Shown: positions 10,521-18,671 of the stretch, in pieces
Position numbering within the stretch: position 1 is the stretch's first letter
How the letters are laid out: each line of letters opens with the position of its first letter
Assembly: GCF_003610455.1 (NCBI RefSeq)
Contig: NZ_RAQK01000001.1
Location: 1-64,000, forward strand
Source of the DNA: Sulfitobacter guttiformis
GTDB taxonomy: Bacteria > Pseudomonadota > Alphaproteobacteria > Rhodobacterales > Rhodobacteraceae
Reading direction: 5' to 3'
DNA length: 64,000 bases
Notes under the pieces: model-generated
What the model was told of the DNA's origin: nothing
The model's input: the letters and a program-made list of their open reading frames with translations, nothing else
The model's database searches: none
Position numbers and translations under genes: made by a program

Positions 10521-11359
10521 GCACGAACAGCGACCAACGCGATTTCTGGACCGATGAGGCAGGCCCCGTCTGGATCGACCAGCGCGCTGCGATGGATGAT
10601 ATTCTGGCCGGTGTGCTGGACGGAATACTTAGGCGCGCGGAATTGGACACAGGGCACAGCGTTTTGGACATCGGATGTGGCGCTGGCACCAGTACACTGG
10701 CGATTTCCGAACGCGTCGGCGAGGCAGGCCATGTAACCGGCATCGATATCTCGCGTACTCTTCTGAAGGCAGCCCACGCCCGTCTGACAAATCAGACAAA
10801 CATTGCATTTCTGGACGTCGATGCTCAAAGCCATCCCTTTGTCACCGATAGCGCTGACAGGATCGTTTCGCGGTTCGGCGTGATGTTCTTTGATGATAAC
10901 ATCAGCGCATTCCGCAACATGGCGAGCGCCCTGCGCGCCGACGCGATGGTGTGTTTTGCCGTATGGGGGGCGATTGCCGAAAACCCGTTCTTCACCCTGC
11001 CCGCGCAAGTATCGCGCAACATTCTCGGACCGGTGCCCAAGTCCGACCCGGACGCCCCCGGCCCGTTTTCTCTGCGCGACCCCGATCATATCCACAAAAT
11101 GATGCGCGACGCTGGCCTTGAGGCGCAGATCGAGGTGGTCCAAGAGCCGCTGGTCTGCTCGGCGGGGGCACAGGCGCTGGCCGAAACGATGTGCCATATC
11201 GGTCCTGCCCACATGGCACTCGCCCACTACAACGCCGATGCGGAAATGCGTGACGCTCTGAAAGGCGCGCTGGTGGAGGCGCTAGGTGCCTACCAGAGCG
11301 GCGACACCATCACCCTCCCCGCCCAGATCAACTATGTCACGGCGCGCAAATCCTCTTGA
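10517..11359 (+). CDS. Class I SAM-dependent methyltransferase
   Basis: A 280-residue methyltransferase with the SAM-binding glycine loop VLDIGCGAGTSTLAI (about residue 50), the acidic residue of motif II in GIDIS, and a VSRFGVMFFDD segment in the place of motif IV. The substrate is unknown; the fold is shared by enzymes acting on small molecules, quinones or lipids. It is translationally coupled (4-bp ATGA overlap) to the ASKHA protein, so the two are likely made together. It ends 39 bp before the tRNA-Gly gene. Confidence 0.85.
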   Translation: MSTNSDQRDFWTDEAGPVWIDQRAAMDDILAGVLDGILRRAELDTGHSVLDIGCGAGTSTLAISERVGEAGHVTGIDISRTLLKAAHARLTNQTNIAFLDVDAQSHPFVTDSADRIVSRFGVMFFDDNISAFRNMASALRADAMVCFAVWGAIAENPFFTLPAQVSRNILGPVPKSDPDAPGPFSLRDPDHIHKMMRDAGLEAQIEVVQEPLVCSAGAQALAETMCHIGPAHMALAHYNADAEMRDALKGALVEALGAYQSGDTITLPAQINYVTARKSS

Positions 11360-11398
11360 CGCTTGTAAGGCGCCACTTTAGGTCACTAGCACTGGTGC

Positions 11399-11472
11399 GC
11401 GGGTATGGTGAAAAGGTATCACGGCAGCTTCCCAAGCTTTAGTTACGAGTTCGATTCTCGTTACCCGCTCCA
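11399..11472 (+). tRNA. tRNA-Gly (anticodon CCC)
   Basis: 74 bases fold as a standard cloverleaf. The acceptor stem GCGGGTA pairs with TACCCGC; the D-arm is GTGAAAAGGTATCAC; the anticodon loop TTCCCAA gives CCC; the T-arm is ACGAG-TTCGATT-CTCGT; the CCA is encoded. The anticodon stem has one mismatch as I fold it. The 3' end is the left attachment site of the satellite element that follows, and the tRNA sequence is kept intact. Confidence 0.93.
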
Positions 11473-11474
11473 AA
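11459..11474 (+). repeat. attL core (tRNA-Gly 3' end)
   Basis: CGTTACCCGCTCCAAA, spanning the T-stem end, acceptor 3' strand and CCA of tRNA-Gly. An identical copy lies at 20786-20801. Confidence 0.85.
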
Positions 11475-11527
11475 ACTCCTGTTAAGTGATTGTTTTTAAG
11501 TAATAATGTCATAACATAGGATGCAAG

Positions 11528-11550
11528 ACCGCCCTTCAATCCGCCCTTAA
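11528..11550 (+). repeat. 23-bp two-half-site repeat, copy 1 (left end of satellite)
   Basis: Begins ACCGCCCTT and ends GCCCTTAA with a short spacer, so it is a tandem of two GCCCTT half-sites. It matches copy 3 (20647-20669) at 20 of 23 positions. It lies 53 bp inside attL. Candidate integrase arm site or AlpA-type binding site. Confidence 0.65.
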
Positions 11551-11717
11551 AAAATGCAACCTTGTGCCAATAAAAAGGCCGGGAAGCATCGCCCCCCGGC
11601 CCCTGTTTGCACCGCGTCCACTCACACAAGAAATAGACCGCGCCTTGTCGGGGTTTACCCACTACCCGACTAACGGGGTTGCTTTGCGGCTCTCTCTAAC
11701 CGCAAGGCGCAACCTGC

Positions 11718-12704
11718 CTATAGCTTGTGCTTTAGGAACGCCAACGGCACCGCCCGGCGTTCGACAACGCGGTTCCAGTTGGTCGCCTCGCCAAGTTCGG
11801 CAATCGTCGCGCTGTCGCCAACAACACTGGATTCCTGCCAAGCAAAGCCCGCCGGGTGCATCGCCAAGTTCACGCGACTGTGCAGAACCTGTTGCCCGCC
11901 GCCGTTGCCTGCGCTCGGTTTGCTCTCGATCTCGGTTCCTTCGGCAATGCGCGGCGCTGTCATGCCCCAGCCCACGGCACCAGCCCCGAACAAAACCGAC
12001 GTATAATCGCCCGTTAGCACCGGCAACAGATCATCCACGATCAAAGCCATGCCGCGATAGGTGGCAATCATGCCGCCTTGGCTGTCTGGCACATACTCAA
12101 TCGCATCAGATTTCAGGATCACTTTGTAGGTATCGGAGTGAACCCCCATTGCGGATAGCCCGCCCATCTGGTCGCCAAGTGTACCCGCCGCGTCGATCAC
12201 AGCCGCGACGCTAAACTTGTTAGCTGCGCCCGTCTCGGCAGTGATATCTTGCAGCATGTCCCCGCTGTCGTTCGCCACGTTGTCGCCAAGGATGCCGTTC
12301 AAACTACCAATCAAGCGTCGCTGCGCCTGTCGCGTCCAATAGGCGGTTGTGCGGTTCTGGATACGCGTCAACGCATCATCGCCCGAAAGTTCGCTGGCAA
12401 GATTCATGGCGGACCATGATTTGTGCAGAAACGATTTGCGCACGATTTGCTTTCCGCTCCCCAGCTTGGCCGGTGTGCTGGACGTGTCAGGATCATCTGA
12501 AACGATATCGGCCTCATCGTCGGACAGGTCGTTCCAAAACGGAACGCTAAACGATTCTGCCCCCGCGCGTAGCTGCGCCTCGATTTCGCCATTGCGCGCG
12601 GCAACGCCGCTTTGGACAAGCGCGCTGTTCTCCATTGAATTTTGAACGGTGTAGGTGGTGAATTCTTCAGGAATTACCACGTCGGATAGTCGTGTTACGG
12701 CCAT
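11718..12704 (-). CDS. Probable major capsid protein of the satellite
   Basis: A 328-residue protein resembling phage coat proteins. It has an N-terminal extended segment (VIPEEFTTYTVQNSMENSALVQSG), an acidic middle, a long mixed alpha/beta domain with a helix TAYWTRQAQRRLIGSLNGILG, and a C-terminal part ending NWNRVVERRAVPLAFLKHKL. A closing basic, hydrophobic tail of this kind is common in coat proteins that maintain shell contacts. The placement directly after a scaffold-like gene and the terminases supports this call, though the exact capsid family is not certain. The ATG at 12704 has GAGGTG seven bases upstream; a GTG at 12713 would add three residues. It is the last gene before attL. 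Confidence 0.7.
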   Translation of the reverse strand: MAVTRLSDVVIPEEFTTYTVQNSMENSALVQSGVAARNGEIEAQLRAGAESFSVPFWNDLSDDEADIVSDDPDTSSTPAKLGSGKQIVRKSFLHKSWSAMNLASELSGDDALTRIQNRTTAYWTRQAQRRLIGSLNGILGDNVANDSGDMLQDITAETGAANKFSVAAVIDAAGTLGDQMGGLSAMGVHSDTYKVILKSDAIEYVPDSQGGMIATYRGMALIVDDLLPVLTGDYTSVLFGAGAVGWGMTAPRIAEGTEIESKPSAGNGGGQQVLHSRVNLAMHPAGFAWQESSVVGDSATIAELGEATNWNRVVERRAVPLAFLKHKL

Positions 12705-12833
12705 AGCTGGCACCTCATATTCTGAAATTTAGGGATATGACGGTGCAGCCCACAAGGCCGCGTCCGGTGCCGCATGGCGGCGATTACATCGCGCGGACAA
12801 GCCACAAGCCAAGCCGCGCAATGTGGTATTATA

Positions 12834-13334
12834 TTACCGCAAACCTAAACGCGGCGCAACCTTTTCAGCCTTTTGGGGCGGCGTCGCTGTCGCGCTCGCG
12901 CCATTGCTGCCCGGCGCACCTCCACCGCTTGGCGGTCTCATCGTCGCGGCAAGATCGGGAACGGCCATCATTGCTTGGCGCAAGTCATCTGGCGTAAAGT
13001 TTGCCGGGCGGTCGCCTAGCGATACTGGGTTGCCGTCAACATCGGACAACATCGGCTTGCCGCTTTCGTCCAGACTCAACTTGAAATGCTCCTCCACAAC
13101 CGAACGCATCACGCGCCAAGGAACCGAAAACATGCTGGCAACCGTGTTTTCTAGCGGCTCATCCAGCATGACGCGCTGCACATTTGCGGTCGCATCGTCG
13201 CGCGCAGTGTTTGCAGCGTCCCGTTCGCCTTCCAAAGTCGCAATGCGGCCCTTCAGCGTCTTGATATCGGCCAGCAACTCCGCGTTTTTCCGTAGCAGCC
13301 CTTCGATATTGTGTTCTGTGTTCTGGTCGCTCAT
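12834..13334 (-). CDS. Scaffold-like capsid assembly protein
   Basis: 166 residues. The N-terminal third is a predicted coiled coil with a heptad pattern (LLRKNAELLADIKTLKGRIATLEGERDAA). A middle domain (about 60-125) has alternating helices, and a Gly/Ala/Pro/Thr-rich tail ends in a basic stretch (KAEKVAPRLGLR). This layout, size and position between large terminase and coat protein fit phage scaffolding proteins, which nucleate the shell and then leave. The start ATG overlaps the terL stop by one base (TGATG). No protease gene is present to digest it, so if it is a scaffold it would have to exit intact. Homology to a named family was not recognised. Confidence 0.55.
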   Translation of the reverse strand: MSDQNTEHNIEGLLRKNAELLADIKTLKGRIATLEGERDAANTARDDATANVQRVMLDEPLENTVASMFSVPWRVMRSVVEEHFKLSLDESGKPMLSDVDGNPVSLGDRPANFTPDDLRQAMMAVPDLAATMRPPSGGGAPGSNGASATATPPQKAEKVAPRLGLR

Positions 13335-14743
13335 CAGTATAAACCTTTCACGGTTGAAGTTCGGCTTGTGATATCTTTGCGCTTGTCGCTTCCCAGCAGC
13401 GCCACAAGGCCCGCCGCCGCGTTCGCGCGGTCGTCGTGTCCGCCGGGTGGGTGGTCGATCAGATCACGGCCCCCGCGCGAAGTGCGGCGCTCCAACGCGC
13501 AAAGCTGGCGTTCAATCATCGGGCATGGTGGCAATTCAACGCGCGCGGCGTTCAATGCTTGGCCCATGCTTAAATAGAGTTCGGAACGGGTGCCGGGCGA
13601 ATCCAGATAAGCGACGGTGTGACGCCTGAATTCAGTGCGGACCCATTCCGCGCCGTAGCGGTCGCCATAAACCTTCGTGATACCGTAGGTTTTCAACAGC
13701 GCGCAATAATCTGCCGTGATCGCCGCCGGGTTGCCTTTGCGCCCCCGCACCGCATCAAGAATGATCGCCTCGCCTTTTTCGCGGTGTCCTATGGCAATCG
13801 TGAATTCATCGGCCCCGCCGCCGCTTGGATCCACAAAGGCCCAATACTTCACGCCACGCTGTCGCGGGATCTCCATAGGTTCTTGTCGCTGCGCCATCGC
13901 CACAAGCTCAAGCGAAAGGAAGGTTTCAATATCGCTGCGAAACTGCGCCAGATATTCAGCAGATGCCCGCGCCGCGTCGTCTTTCATCGCGTCATCAACT
14001 ACCCGTTGCGGCAACAGCGGGTTCATTGTGCGGCTCGGTGCCTGCGCGACCAATACGCGGTCGCTGTCTTGCCCATAGTGCCGCCTGTAGGTGTCCCACA
14101 AGACGCCCCGCCGCGCATAGGGTGATGAGATACCAATCAACCGGCCACCAAGCGTTGCCAGCGCCGGACGTAGCGCCGCGATGATCTCTACATCAGGGTT
14201 CGCGCCTTCACTGTGCCAAAAGGCGATTTCATCCGCGATGACTGCGGCCAGCGTGTATCCGCGCACTGATCGGTGCGATGCCGTGGTGATCTCGATCACG
14301 GTGCGGTTGTTCAACTCGATCTGTTCGGAATTTTCGCGCAAGATCATGCGCCGCAACATCGGGTTGGAATTCATCAGACCGGACGTGTAGCGCATCACGG
14401 CCCGCGCCTGCTTTCGATCAGCGGCAATGACCATCACGGTAGCAATCTCGCCCGGTGCAAGGCTGTCGCGGTAGTCATGGAACGCGGCAAGGAACACCGC
14501 CAGAAAGCCCGCTGCATAGCTTTTGCCGCCACGCCTGCCAACTGCCAGCCATAACTCATCATGCGGCCCCTGTGGCGCTGTCTGGCGTCCTGTGAGCGTC
14601 TTGAACATGTCCAGTTCGGTGGCGTCCAGTTCCAGACCGTAGAAGCCGGATAGAAGGGCGCGCCATGCGGTGAAACTGTCGCCGCCGAATGTGTCACCGA
14701 ACAAAGCCGGATCGGTCATGGCGGTGCGGATATCGACTGCCAT
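13334..14743 (-). CDS. terL: Large terminase subunit (DNA packaging motor)
   Basis: A 469-residue terminase with both enzymatic halves. The ATPase domain has Walker A GRRGGKS (about residue 70) and Walker B AAVIADE (about 167). The RNase H-like nuclease domain has acidic residues in FVDPSGG (about 290), GDRYGAEWV (about 365) and HPPGGHDDRANA (about 440). This enzyme pumps DNA into a preformed shell through the portal and cuts it. Full length, no frameshift. It starts one base inside the terS stop (TGATG). A satellite with its own TerL directs packaging itself rather than diverting the helper motor. Gene transfer agent terminase was considered, but the GTA gene neighbours are absent. Confidence 0.92.
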   Translation of the reverse strand: MAVDIRTAMTDPALFGDTFGGDSFTAWRALLSGFYGLELDATELDMFKTLTGRQTAPQGPHDELWLAVGRRGGKSYAAGFLAVFLAAFHDYRDSLAPGEIATVMVIAADRKQARAVMRYTSGLMNSNPMLRRMILRENSEQIELNNRTVIEITTASHRSVRGYTLAAVIADEIAFWHSEGANPDVEIIAALRPALATLGGRLIGISSPYARRGVLWDTYRRHYGQDSDRVLVAQAPSRTMNPLLPQRVVDDAMKDDAARASAEYLAQFRSDIETFLSLELVAMAQRQEPMEIPRQRGVKYWAFVDPSGGGADEFTIAIGHREKGEAIILDAVRGRKGNPAAITADYCALLKTYGITKVYGDRYGAEWVRTEFRRHTVAYLDSPGTRSELYLSMGQALNAARVELPPCPMIERQLCALERRTSRGGRDLIDHPPGGHDDRANAAAGLVALLGSDKRKDITSRTSTVKGLY

Positions 14744-15108
14744 CAGCCTGCGCGTCCTGCGATGTAGTCGGACAGGCTTGGCGTTACATCACGCGCGCGG
14801 CGTTCAAGCCCCAGATCGGCCAGCAGGCGGCGCATAGCGTTGCTTATGGTGGCATATTGCACCGCGTCGAATTCCTGCCCATTGGCAAGTTCCGTTTCCC
14901 GTGCCTCGGACCAGACGGCCAGCGTCGCGGCCCGTGCCAGCAGGTGCTTTTGTGCCTCGGTCAGATCGTCGCCAAGGTCGCGTTCAATGCCGGTGACGAT
15001 CTCGCGGAACCTGCGCGCCATCATCGAACGGCCATCAACGCCAGCCAATGCAACCGCACCAGTTCCCCGGCGGGTGCTAAATTCGGGCGGTGGTGGTGCT
15101 TTCGCCAT
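14743..15108 (-). CDS. terS: Probable small terminase subunit
   Basis: About 121 residues, largely helical (ALAGVDGRSMMARRFREIVTGIERDLGDDLTEAQKHLLARAATLAVWSEARE), directly upstream of and overlapping terL. Small terminases recognise the packaging site and recruit TerL. The family is too divergent to prove by eye, so the call relies on size, fold pattern and position. The ATG at 15108 (MAKAPPPP) has AAAGG upstream; an earlier ATG at 15144 would lie on the 23-bp repeat and has no ribosome site. It heads the packaging/capsid operon. Confidence 0.65.
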   Translation of the reverse strand: MAKAPPPPEFSTRRGTGAVALAGVDGRSMMARRFREIVTGIERDLGDDLTEAQKHLLARAATLAVWSEARETELANGQEFDAVQYATISNAMRRLLADLGLERRARDVTPSLSDYIAGRAG

Positions 15109-15143
15109 GCTAAGTGTAGCCTTTCTTTGTCGATCTGGCGTCA

Positions 15144-15166
15144 TTAAGGGCAGAATTGAGGGCAGT
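15144..15166 (-). repeat. 23-bp two-half-site repeat, copy 2 (ahead of terminase operon)
   Basis: On the minus strand it begins ACTGCCCTC and ends GCCCTTAA, and it matches copies 1 and 3 in both half-sites. It lies 36 bp upstream of the preferred terS start, in the promoter position for the packaging operon. Confidence 0.65.
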
Positions 15167-15480
15167 TTAAAAACGTGTACCAGATTAACGCACTGTAATC
15201 TTTATTTCATTCTGTTAATTCGGTTTCCATATTGGGAACCGAACCGCCTGACTATCGGTCAGCGCAGAAAAAAGATGCGGAAAGATCGGTTTTGCGAACC
15301 GTTCGCAACTGCTATTCACGCCCATCAAGCGATGGGGAATCCGGCCACCGTGTGACAGGTGTGACGCATGTGACGCGTTTTCTTACTGTTACCGGGTACG
15401 GAAAAAACAATGTTCTGTAGAAACATTAAATTTCCCCATGATTAGTACAGTTAGATAATGCGTCACATCCGTCACATCCG
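15145..15480. other. Noncoding control and replication segment of the satellite
   Basis: 336 bases without a gene. From left: the 23-bp repeat (15144-15166); an AT-rich stretch; a 10-bp inverted repeat with one mismatch TTCGGTTTCC-atatt-GGGAACCGAA (15219-15243); a perfect palindrome TTGCGAA-ccg-TTCGCAA (15292-15308); a perfect hairpin CCCATC-aagc-GATGGG (15321-15336); then the iteron region. The palindromes look like operator sites for dimeric regulators or structure-specific initiators. Confidence 0.6.
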
Positions 15481-15485
15481 TCACG
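15351..15485. other. Putative replication origin: two opposed iteron arrays around an AT-rich core
   Basis: Array A (15351-15377) has three abutting 9-mers on the plus strand: TGTGACAGG, TGTGACGCA, TGTGACGCG. Array B (15459-15485) has three on the minus strand: TGTGACGCA, TGTGACGGA, CGTGACGGA, and overlaps the 3' end of the primase gene. The 81 bp between is AT-rich. P4-type primase-helicases bind iterons to start replication, so this is a natural origin candidate. It lies directly downstream of the primase gene. Confidence 0.65.
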
Positions 15486-18123
15486 CCCCCCAAGCGATGG
15501 TCGTCACCTTAAGGCCCGTAACATAGCGGGTGGTTCGATCTCGATCTGCCCCAAAGCCAAGCCGCGTGAGGCGATCTCGCAAACCCTTTTGGCTCATTGT
15601 CTTGGCGATGCCGTTATCTTGCGCCCATGTCTGGTAGGCTCGGAACACGTCGCCAACCGGCGTTCGCGCACCTTCAGAACGCTGGCAGTTATCATCAACG
15701 AATTGCGCCACCTGATCGGCCTCCAGCCGCCATTCCTTCTTTGCGGCTTCGGACGATTGCGGCTGCGTAAAGCCATCGGCCAAGGCGTTGGCGTACGCGT
15801 CCAGCGTCATATTGAGGATGCCGGGGAGTTCGGTCAGCAGTTTTTCCTTCAACAGCGGATCTTGCTCGTGCGTCGCAAAGGTCCGGTTGAATTGTAGAAT
15901 CGTGGCCCGCCTGAATAGCGCCTCCGAGAAGTCGCGCGTGTGCGGCATGTGGTTCGTCCCAAACCAGCAGGTTGCGAACGGGCGCATCACAAAGGGGTTC
16001 TGGAATTTATGTTCCACCGTTGCCGGTTCCCCCGACGTGATTGCCTTCAATTCCGCATCTGCAATGACCTCACCTTGCTTCAATTCGGTGACGATATTGG
16101 CAAGCTTTTGGTGCAGGTGCGCGCGCTGGAACCTGTTTTCAAAGTTGGACGGCTGGACGCCTGCCACGTTCGTATGTCCTAGCAGCCCCTCCAGCACGGC
16201 CAACAGAACCGATTTGCCGTTCGCTCCCGGCCCTATGAGCATCACAAAGCGTTCGTGGCGCGCATGGCTCATCAGCGTATAGCCCATCAGTTCCAGCGTC
16301 GATTTGATCTTGTCGGCCTTGTCAGGGTCATCTTGAAACACTTGATCCAGAAACGCCCGGAACAGCGGCGCATCCGCGCTACGGTCATAGGCAACCGGGA
16401 TCTGCGTTGTTCTGTAGTGTTCTCGGCAATGTGGCTCAAGATGCCATCCAACAACGTCGTCCAACTCAATTTCACCATTCAGGCAATTTACCGCTTCGGG
16501 GTTGCCCCGGTTGAATTCGTGCCCCGGCTTGAAAATCTCTGATTTCAAAACGTCTGTGACGCCATTTACAAGGCTGGCGGTCACGTCAACGCCCTCGGTA
16601 TCAATCACGTTCTGCGTCGCTTGCTTTATTGCGCGGTCATCTTGTTGCGCCCACACGCCCGCATCCGACCACTGCCATATGAATGCATCCGCGCAGATTA
16701 TGTTCTCGCGCCCGATGCCGCTTAACGTGACGCGGGCAAGATCGAGATGATCCGGGTCGTCGGTTTCGCTGCCGTAGGATGATTGATCGCGCAACGTGCC
16801 AAGCGGAACCTTGGTCGCATCTTTGATCGCACGAAAGATCGCGTCCTGCCGCATGGGGTTTAGTCCGGCGGCTTCGATCACGATTGCCTCCATGTCGTCG
16901 ATCTGGCCCGGCTCTAACGCCTGCGCGGCCTCCATGAGTTCATCATAGCTGCGCGGCGCGACCCCATCGGCGCGGTTGCGGTCGCGTTCAGCTTGCATCT
17001 TTTCGGCCTCTGATCTGTTTGTTTCGGTTTCAATTGAGTAAAGGCCAAACCGCGCAAGATGCCCGGCTCTGAGGCGTCTTATCGTGTTGTGCGCGCGTTT
17101 GCGCAGTGCCGTCTGCCCGCTCGGTGCAGTCCATCGGTCATCGCCTACTGTCTCTTGGCAAAAACGTGGAAACGCCGCGTCGAAGATTTCGCCGCCAGTC
17201 GGGTCCGCGCCGTGCGCACGCTGATACTTGGCGAGTTCGGCCATCACGATATGCCGCCAAAACGCTTCGCGGCCATCGGTGACAAGGCCATCGGCGTTGC
17301 GGCTGATTTCGCCCGGCCCGCCATTGCCGCCGGTGCTGCCCTTTCCGGTCTTTGGCTGCCAGCCCGGCATAGGGGGAAGCAAAACAAGGCGACCAAGGTC
17401 TGCCTTTGGCGTTTCTTCGACTATGACCATGGTCAATTCGTCAACATAGCCTTTCGCCCGCTTTGCGGGGTCACTGATCCAGTTGACGGTGCCGCCCAGT
17501 CGTAGAATCCGCGCACTATCTCTCACTTTGTGATCGGCCCCTACATGCGCGACCAGCGCGCCAAGTGCTGCGGTGTATTCGTCGGGATCATCACAAAGTT
17601 CGCGCAGCGGTAGCCAATGGTGAACGCGTAGTTCGGGCTTGCTGCCGGTCTTGACGCGAATTGCGCCCTTGAAGTCTGCCCCCTTTATCCGTTCCGCTAC
17701 GGCTTCAGCCGCTTCATCAGCTTCACACGCTGCAAAGGCTGCGGCGTAGAAGTCCAGTGTAGAGCCGCGCTTATAACGGTTCGCGTCTGGTGTGCGCATC
17801 GCTGCGCCGATGTAGAGGTTCGCGCCCTTACCATTCTGTTCTGCGGCAAAAGAGGCTGCGGCGTCGAGTTCATCCAAACCGAACAGCCGCGCGCGGTCCG
17901 GTGCCGGGCTGCCGGGTGCAGTATAGGCGATCTCGCAAAGCCCATCCTCGAATTCTGATTGCGAAAAAGGTGCAGCCCAAGCGTCAAGATGCTGTCGGAT
18001 CGCGGTCAAGTCAGGCTTCATCAGGAAGCCCCCCAGATCATCGCTGCCAACAAATTGGCCTGCGCTTCGGTCAGCCCATGGGCGCGCATCAGTAGTTTGA
18101 TTTGCAGAATTCTCATTGCTCAT
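15481..18123 (-). CDS. P4/D5-type primase-helicase replication protein
   Basis: 880 residues. The N-terminal third looks like an archaeo-eukaryotic-type primase (RepB/PrimPol-like; GSTLDFYAAAF and RVHHWLPLRELCDDPDEYTAA). A linker follows, then a D5_N region and a superfamily 3 helicase domain with Walker A GPGANGKS (about residue 640) and the SF3 motif FGTNHMPH (about 720). The C-terminal winged-helix segment (QKGLRDRLTRLGFGADRDRTTRYV) is typical of DUF5906/P4-alpha proteins. Such proteins bind origin iterons, unwind and prime, giving autonomous replication. The ATG at 18123 has GAGGT before it; an upstream in-frame start at 18147 has none. Full length and uninterrupted. Confidence 0.88.
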   Translation of the reverse strand: MSNENSANQTTDARPWADRSAGQFVGSDDLGGFLMKPDLTAIRQHLDAWAAPFSQSEFEDGLCEIAYTAPGSPAPDRARLFGLDELDAAASFAAEQNGKGANLYIGAAMRTPDANRYKRGSTLDFYAAAFAACEADEAAEAVAERIKGADFKGAIRVKTGSKPELRVHHWLPLRELCDDPDEYTAALGALVAHVGADHKVRDSARILRLGGTVNWISDPAKRAKGYVDELTMVIVEETPKADLGRLVLLPPMPGWQPKTGKGSTGGNGGPGEISRNADGLVTDGREAFWRHIVMAELAKYQRAHGADPTGGEIFDAAFPRFCQETVGDDRWTAPSGQTALRKRAHNTIRRLRAGHLARFGLYSIETETNRSEAEKMQAERDRNRADGVAPRSYDELMEAAQALEPGQIDDMEAIVIEAAGLNPMRQDAIFRAIKDATKVPLGTLRDQSSYGSETDDPDHLDLARVTLSGIGRENIICADAFIWQWSDAGVWAQQDDRAIKQATQNVIDTEGVDVTASLVNGVTDVLKSEIFKPGHEFNRGNPEAVNCLNGEIELDDVVGWHLEPHCREHYRTTQIPVAYDRSADAPLFRAFLDQVFQDDPDKADKIKSTLELMGYTLMSHARHERFVMLIGPGANGKSVLLAVLEGLLGHTNVAGVQPSNFENRFQRAHLHQKLANIVTELKQGEVIADAELKAITSGEPATVEHKFQNPFVMRPFATCWFGTNHMPHTRDFSEALFRRATILQFNRTFATHEQDPLLKEKLLTELPGILNMTLDAYANALADGFTQPQSSEAAKKEWRLEADQVAQFVDDNCQRSEGARTPVGDVFRAYQTWAQDNGIAKTMSQKGLRDRLTRLGFGADRDRTTRYVTGLKVTTIAWGA

Positions 18124-18224
18124 TACCTCGGTGATTGCCGAAAGCAACGGGCGGTGCTATATTCAGATTGAAGCCGTCCAAGCCTCGATTATCGTATTGC
18201 CCCGCCGTTGCCTTCGGTGGGGTT

Positions 18225-18470
18225 TTACTTTTTCGGATTACTCACGATTGCGCGCAGCTTGGCTTGTGCGTCACGACGTGCGCCTTCAGCGCGCAGTGCT
18301 TCGGCCTGTTGTTGACACCACGCGCCCATATCCTCGGCGGCTTCGGCAATGGCGGGCAGTGCGTCCGGGTATTGCTCAAGGCGCATCAGCAAGAATTGAA
18401 GCTGAACGCCGGGGTTCTCCCCGGCTCTTTCCATGGTGGCGCGCACGATCTGTTTATCCCAATCAAACAT
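18225..18470 (-). CDS. Small satellite protein of unknown function (81 aa)
   Basis: MFDWDKQIVRATMERAGENP, then a helical, acidic stretch with QLQFLLMRLEQYPDALPAIAEAAEDM and a basic end. No family recognised. Its ATG overlaps the alpA stop by one base (TGATG), so it is translated with the regulator. Its position between regulator and replication protein is where satellites often carry small interference or replication-control genes; that is inference only. Confidence 0.6.
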   Translation of the reverse strand: MFDWDKQIVRATMERAGENPGVQLQFLLMRLEQYPDALPAIAEAAEDMGAWCQQQAEALRAEGARRDAQAKLRAIVSNPKK

Positions 18471-18670
18471 CACGCTGCCCCCCGCTGATCGGCTTCCCAC
18501 GCATCAAGATCTGCCAAGCGCCAATAATTCAGGCGGTTAATCTGGATCGGTTGCGGGAAGCCCAAGGCCGGGTCGCGGACCCAACGCCAGATTGTAACGT
18601 GTGATTTCTGGTAACGGGCTTGGACTTGTGGGCCAGTTAGGAATGTTTGTTGTGTTGTCGGGATCTGCAT
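18470..18670 (-). CDS. AlpA-family helix-turn-helix regulator
   Basis: 66 residues. The winged helix-turn-helix is typical of AlpA/excisionase-like proteins: LTGPQVQARYQKSHVTIWRWVRDPALGFPQPIQINRLNYWRLADLDAWEADQ. In P4 and in PICIs such proteins switch on excision and replication genes. The ATG at 18670 is preceded by AAAAGGATG. An inverted repeat lies just upstream (18672-18742). Confidence 0.85.
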   Translation of the reverse strand: MQIPTTQQTFLTGPQVQARYQKSHVTIWRWVRDPALGFPQPIQINRLNYWRLADLDAWEADQRGAA

Positions 18671-18671
18671 G

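Noticed and set aside
13334..14743. Terminase as part of the Rhodobacteraceae gene transfer agent cluster
   Set aside because: GTA clusters have portal, protease, adaptor and tail genes in a fixed order without integrase, AlpA or primase; none of that pattern is here, and the gene lies inside att-bounded DNA.
15349..15487. CRISPR-like array from the repeated TGTGACGSA units
   Set aside because: Units are 9 bp and abut without spacers; this is an iteron pattern, not CRISPR.
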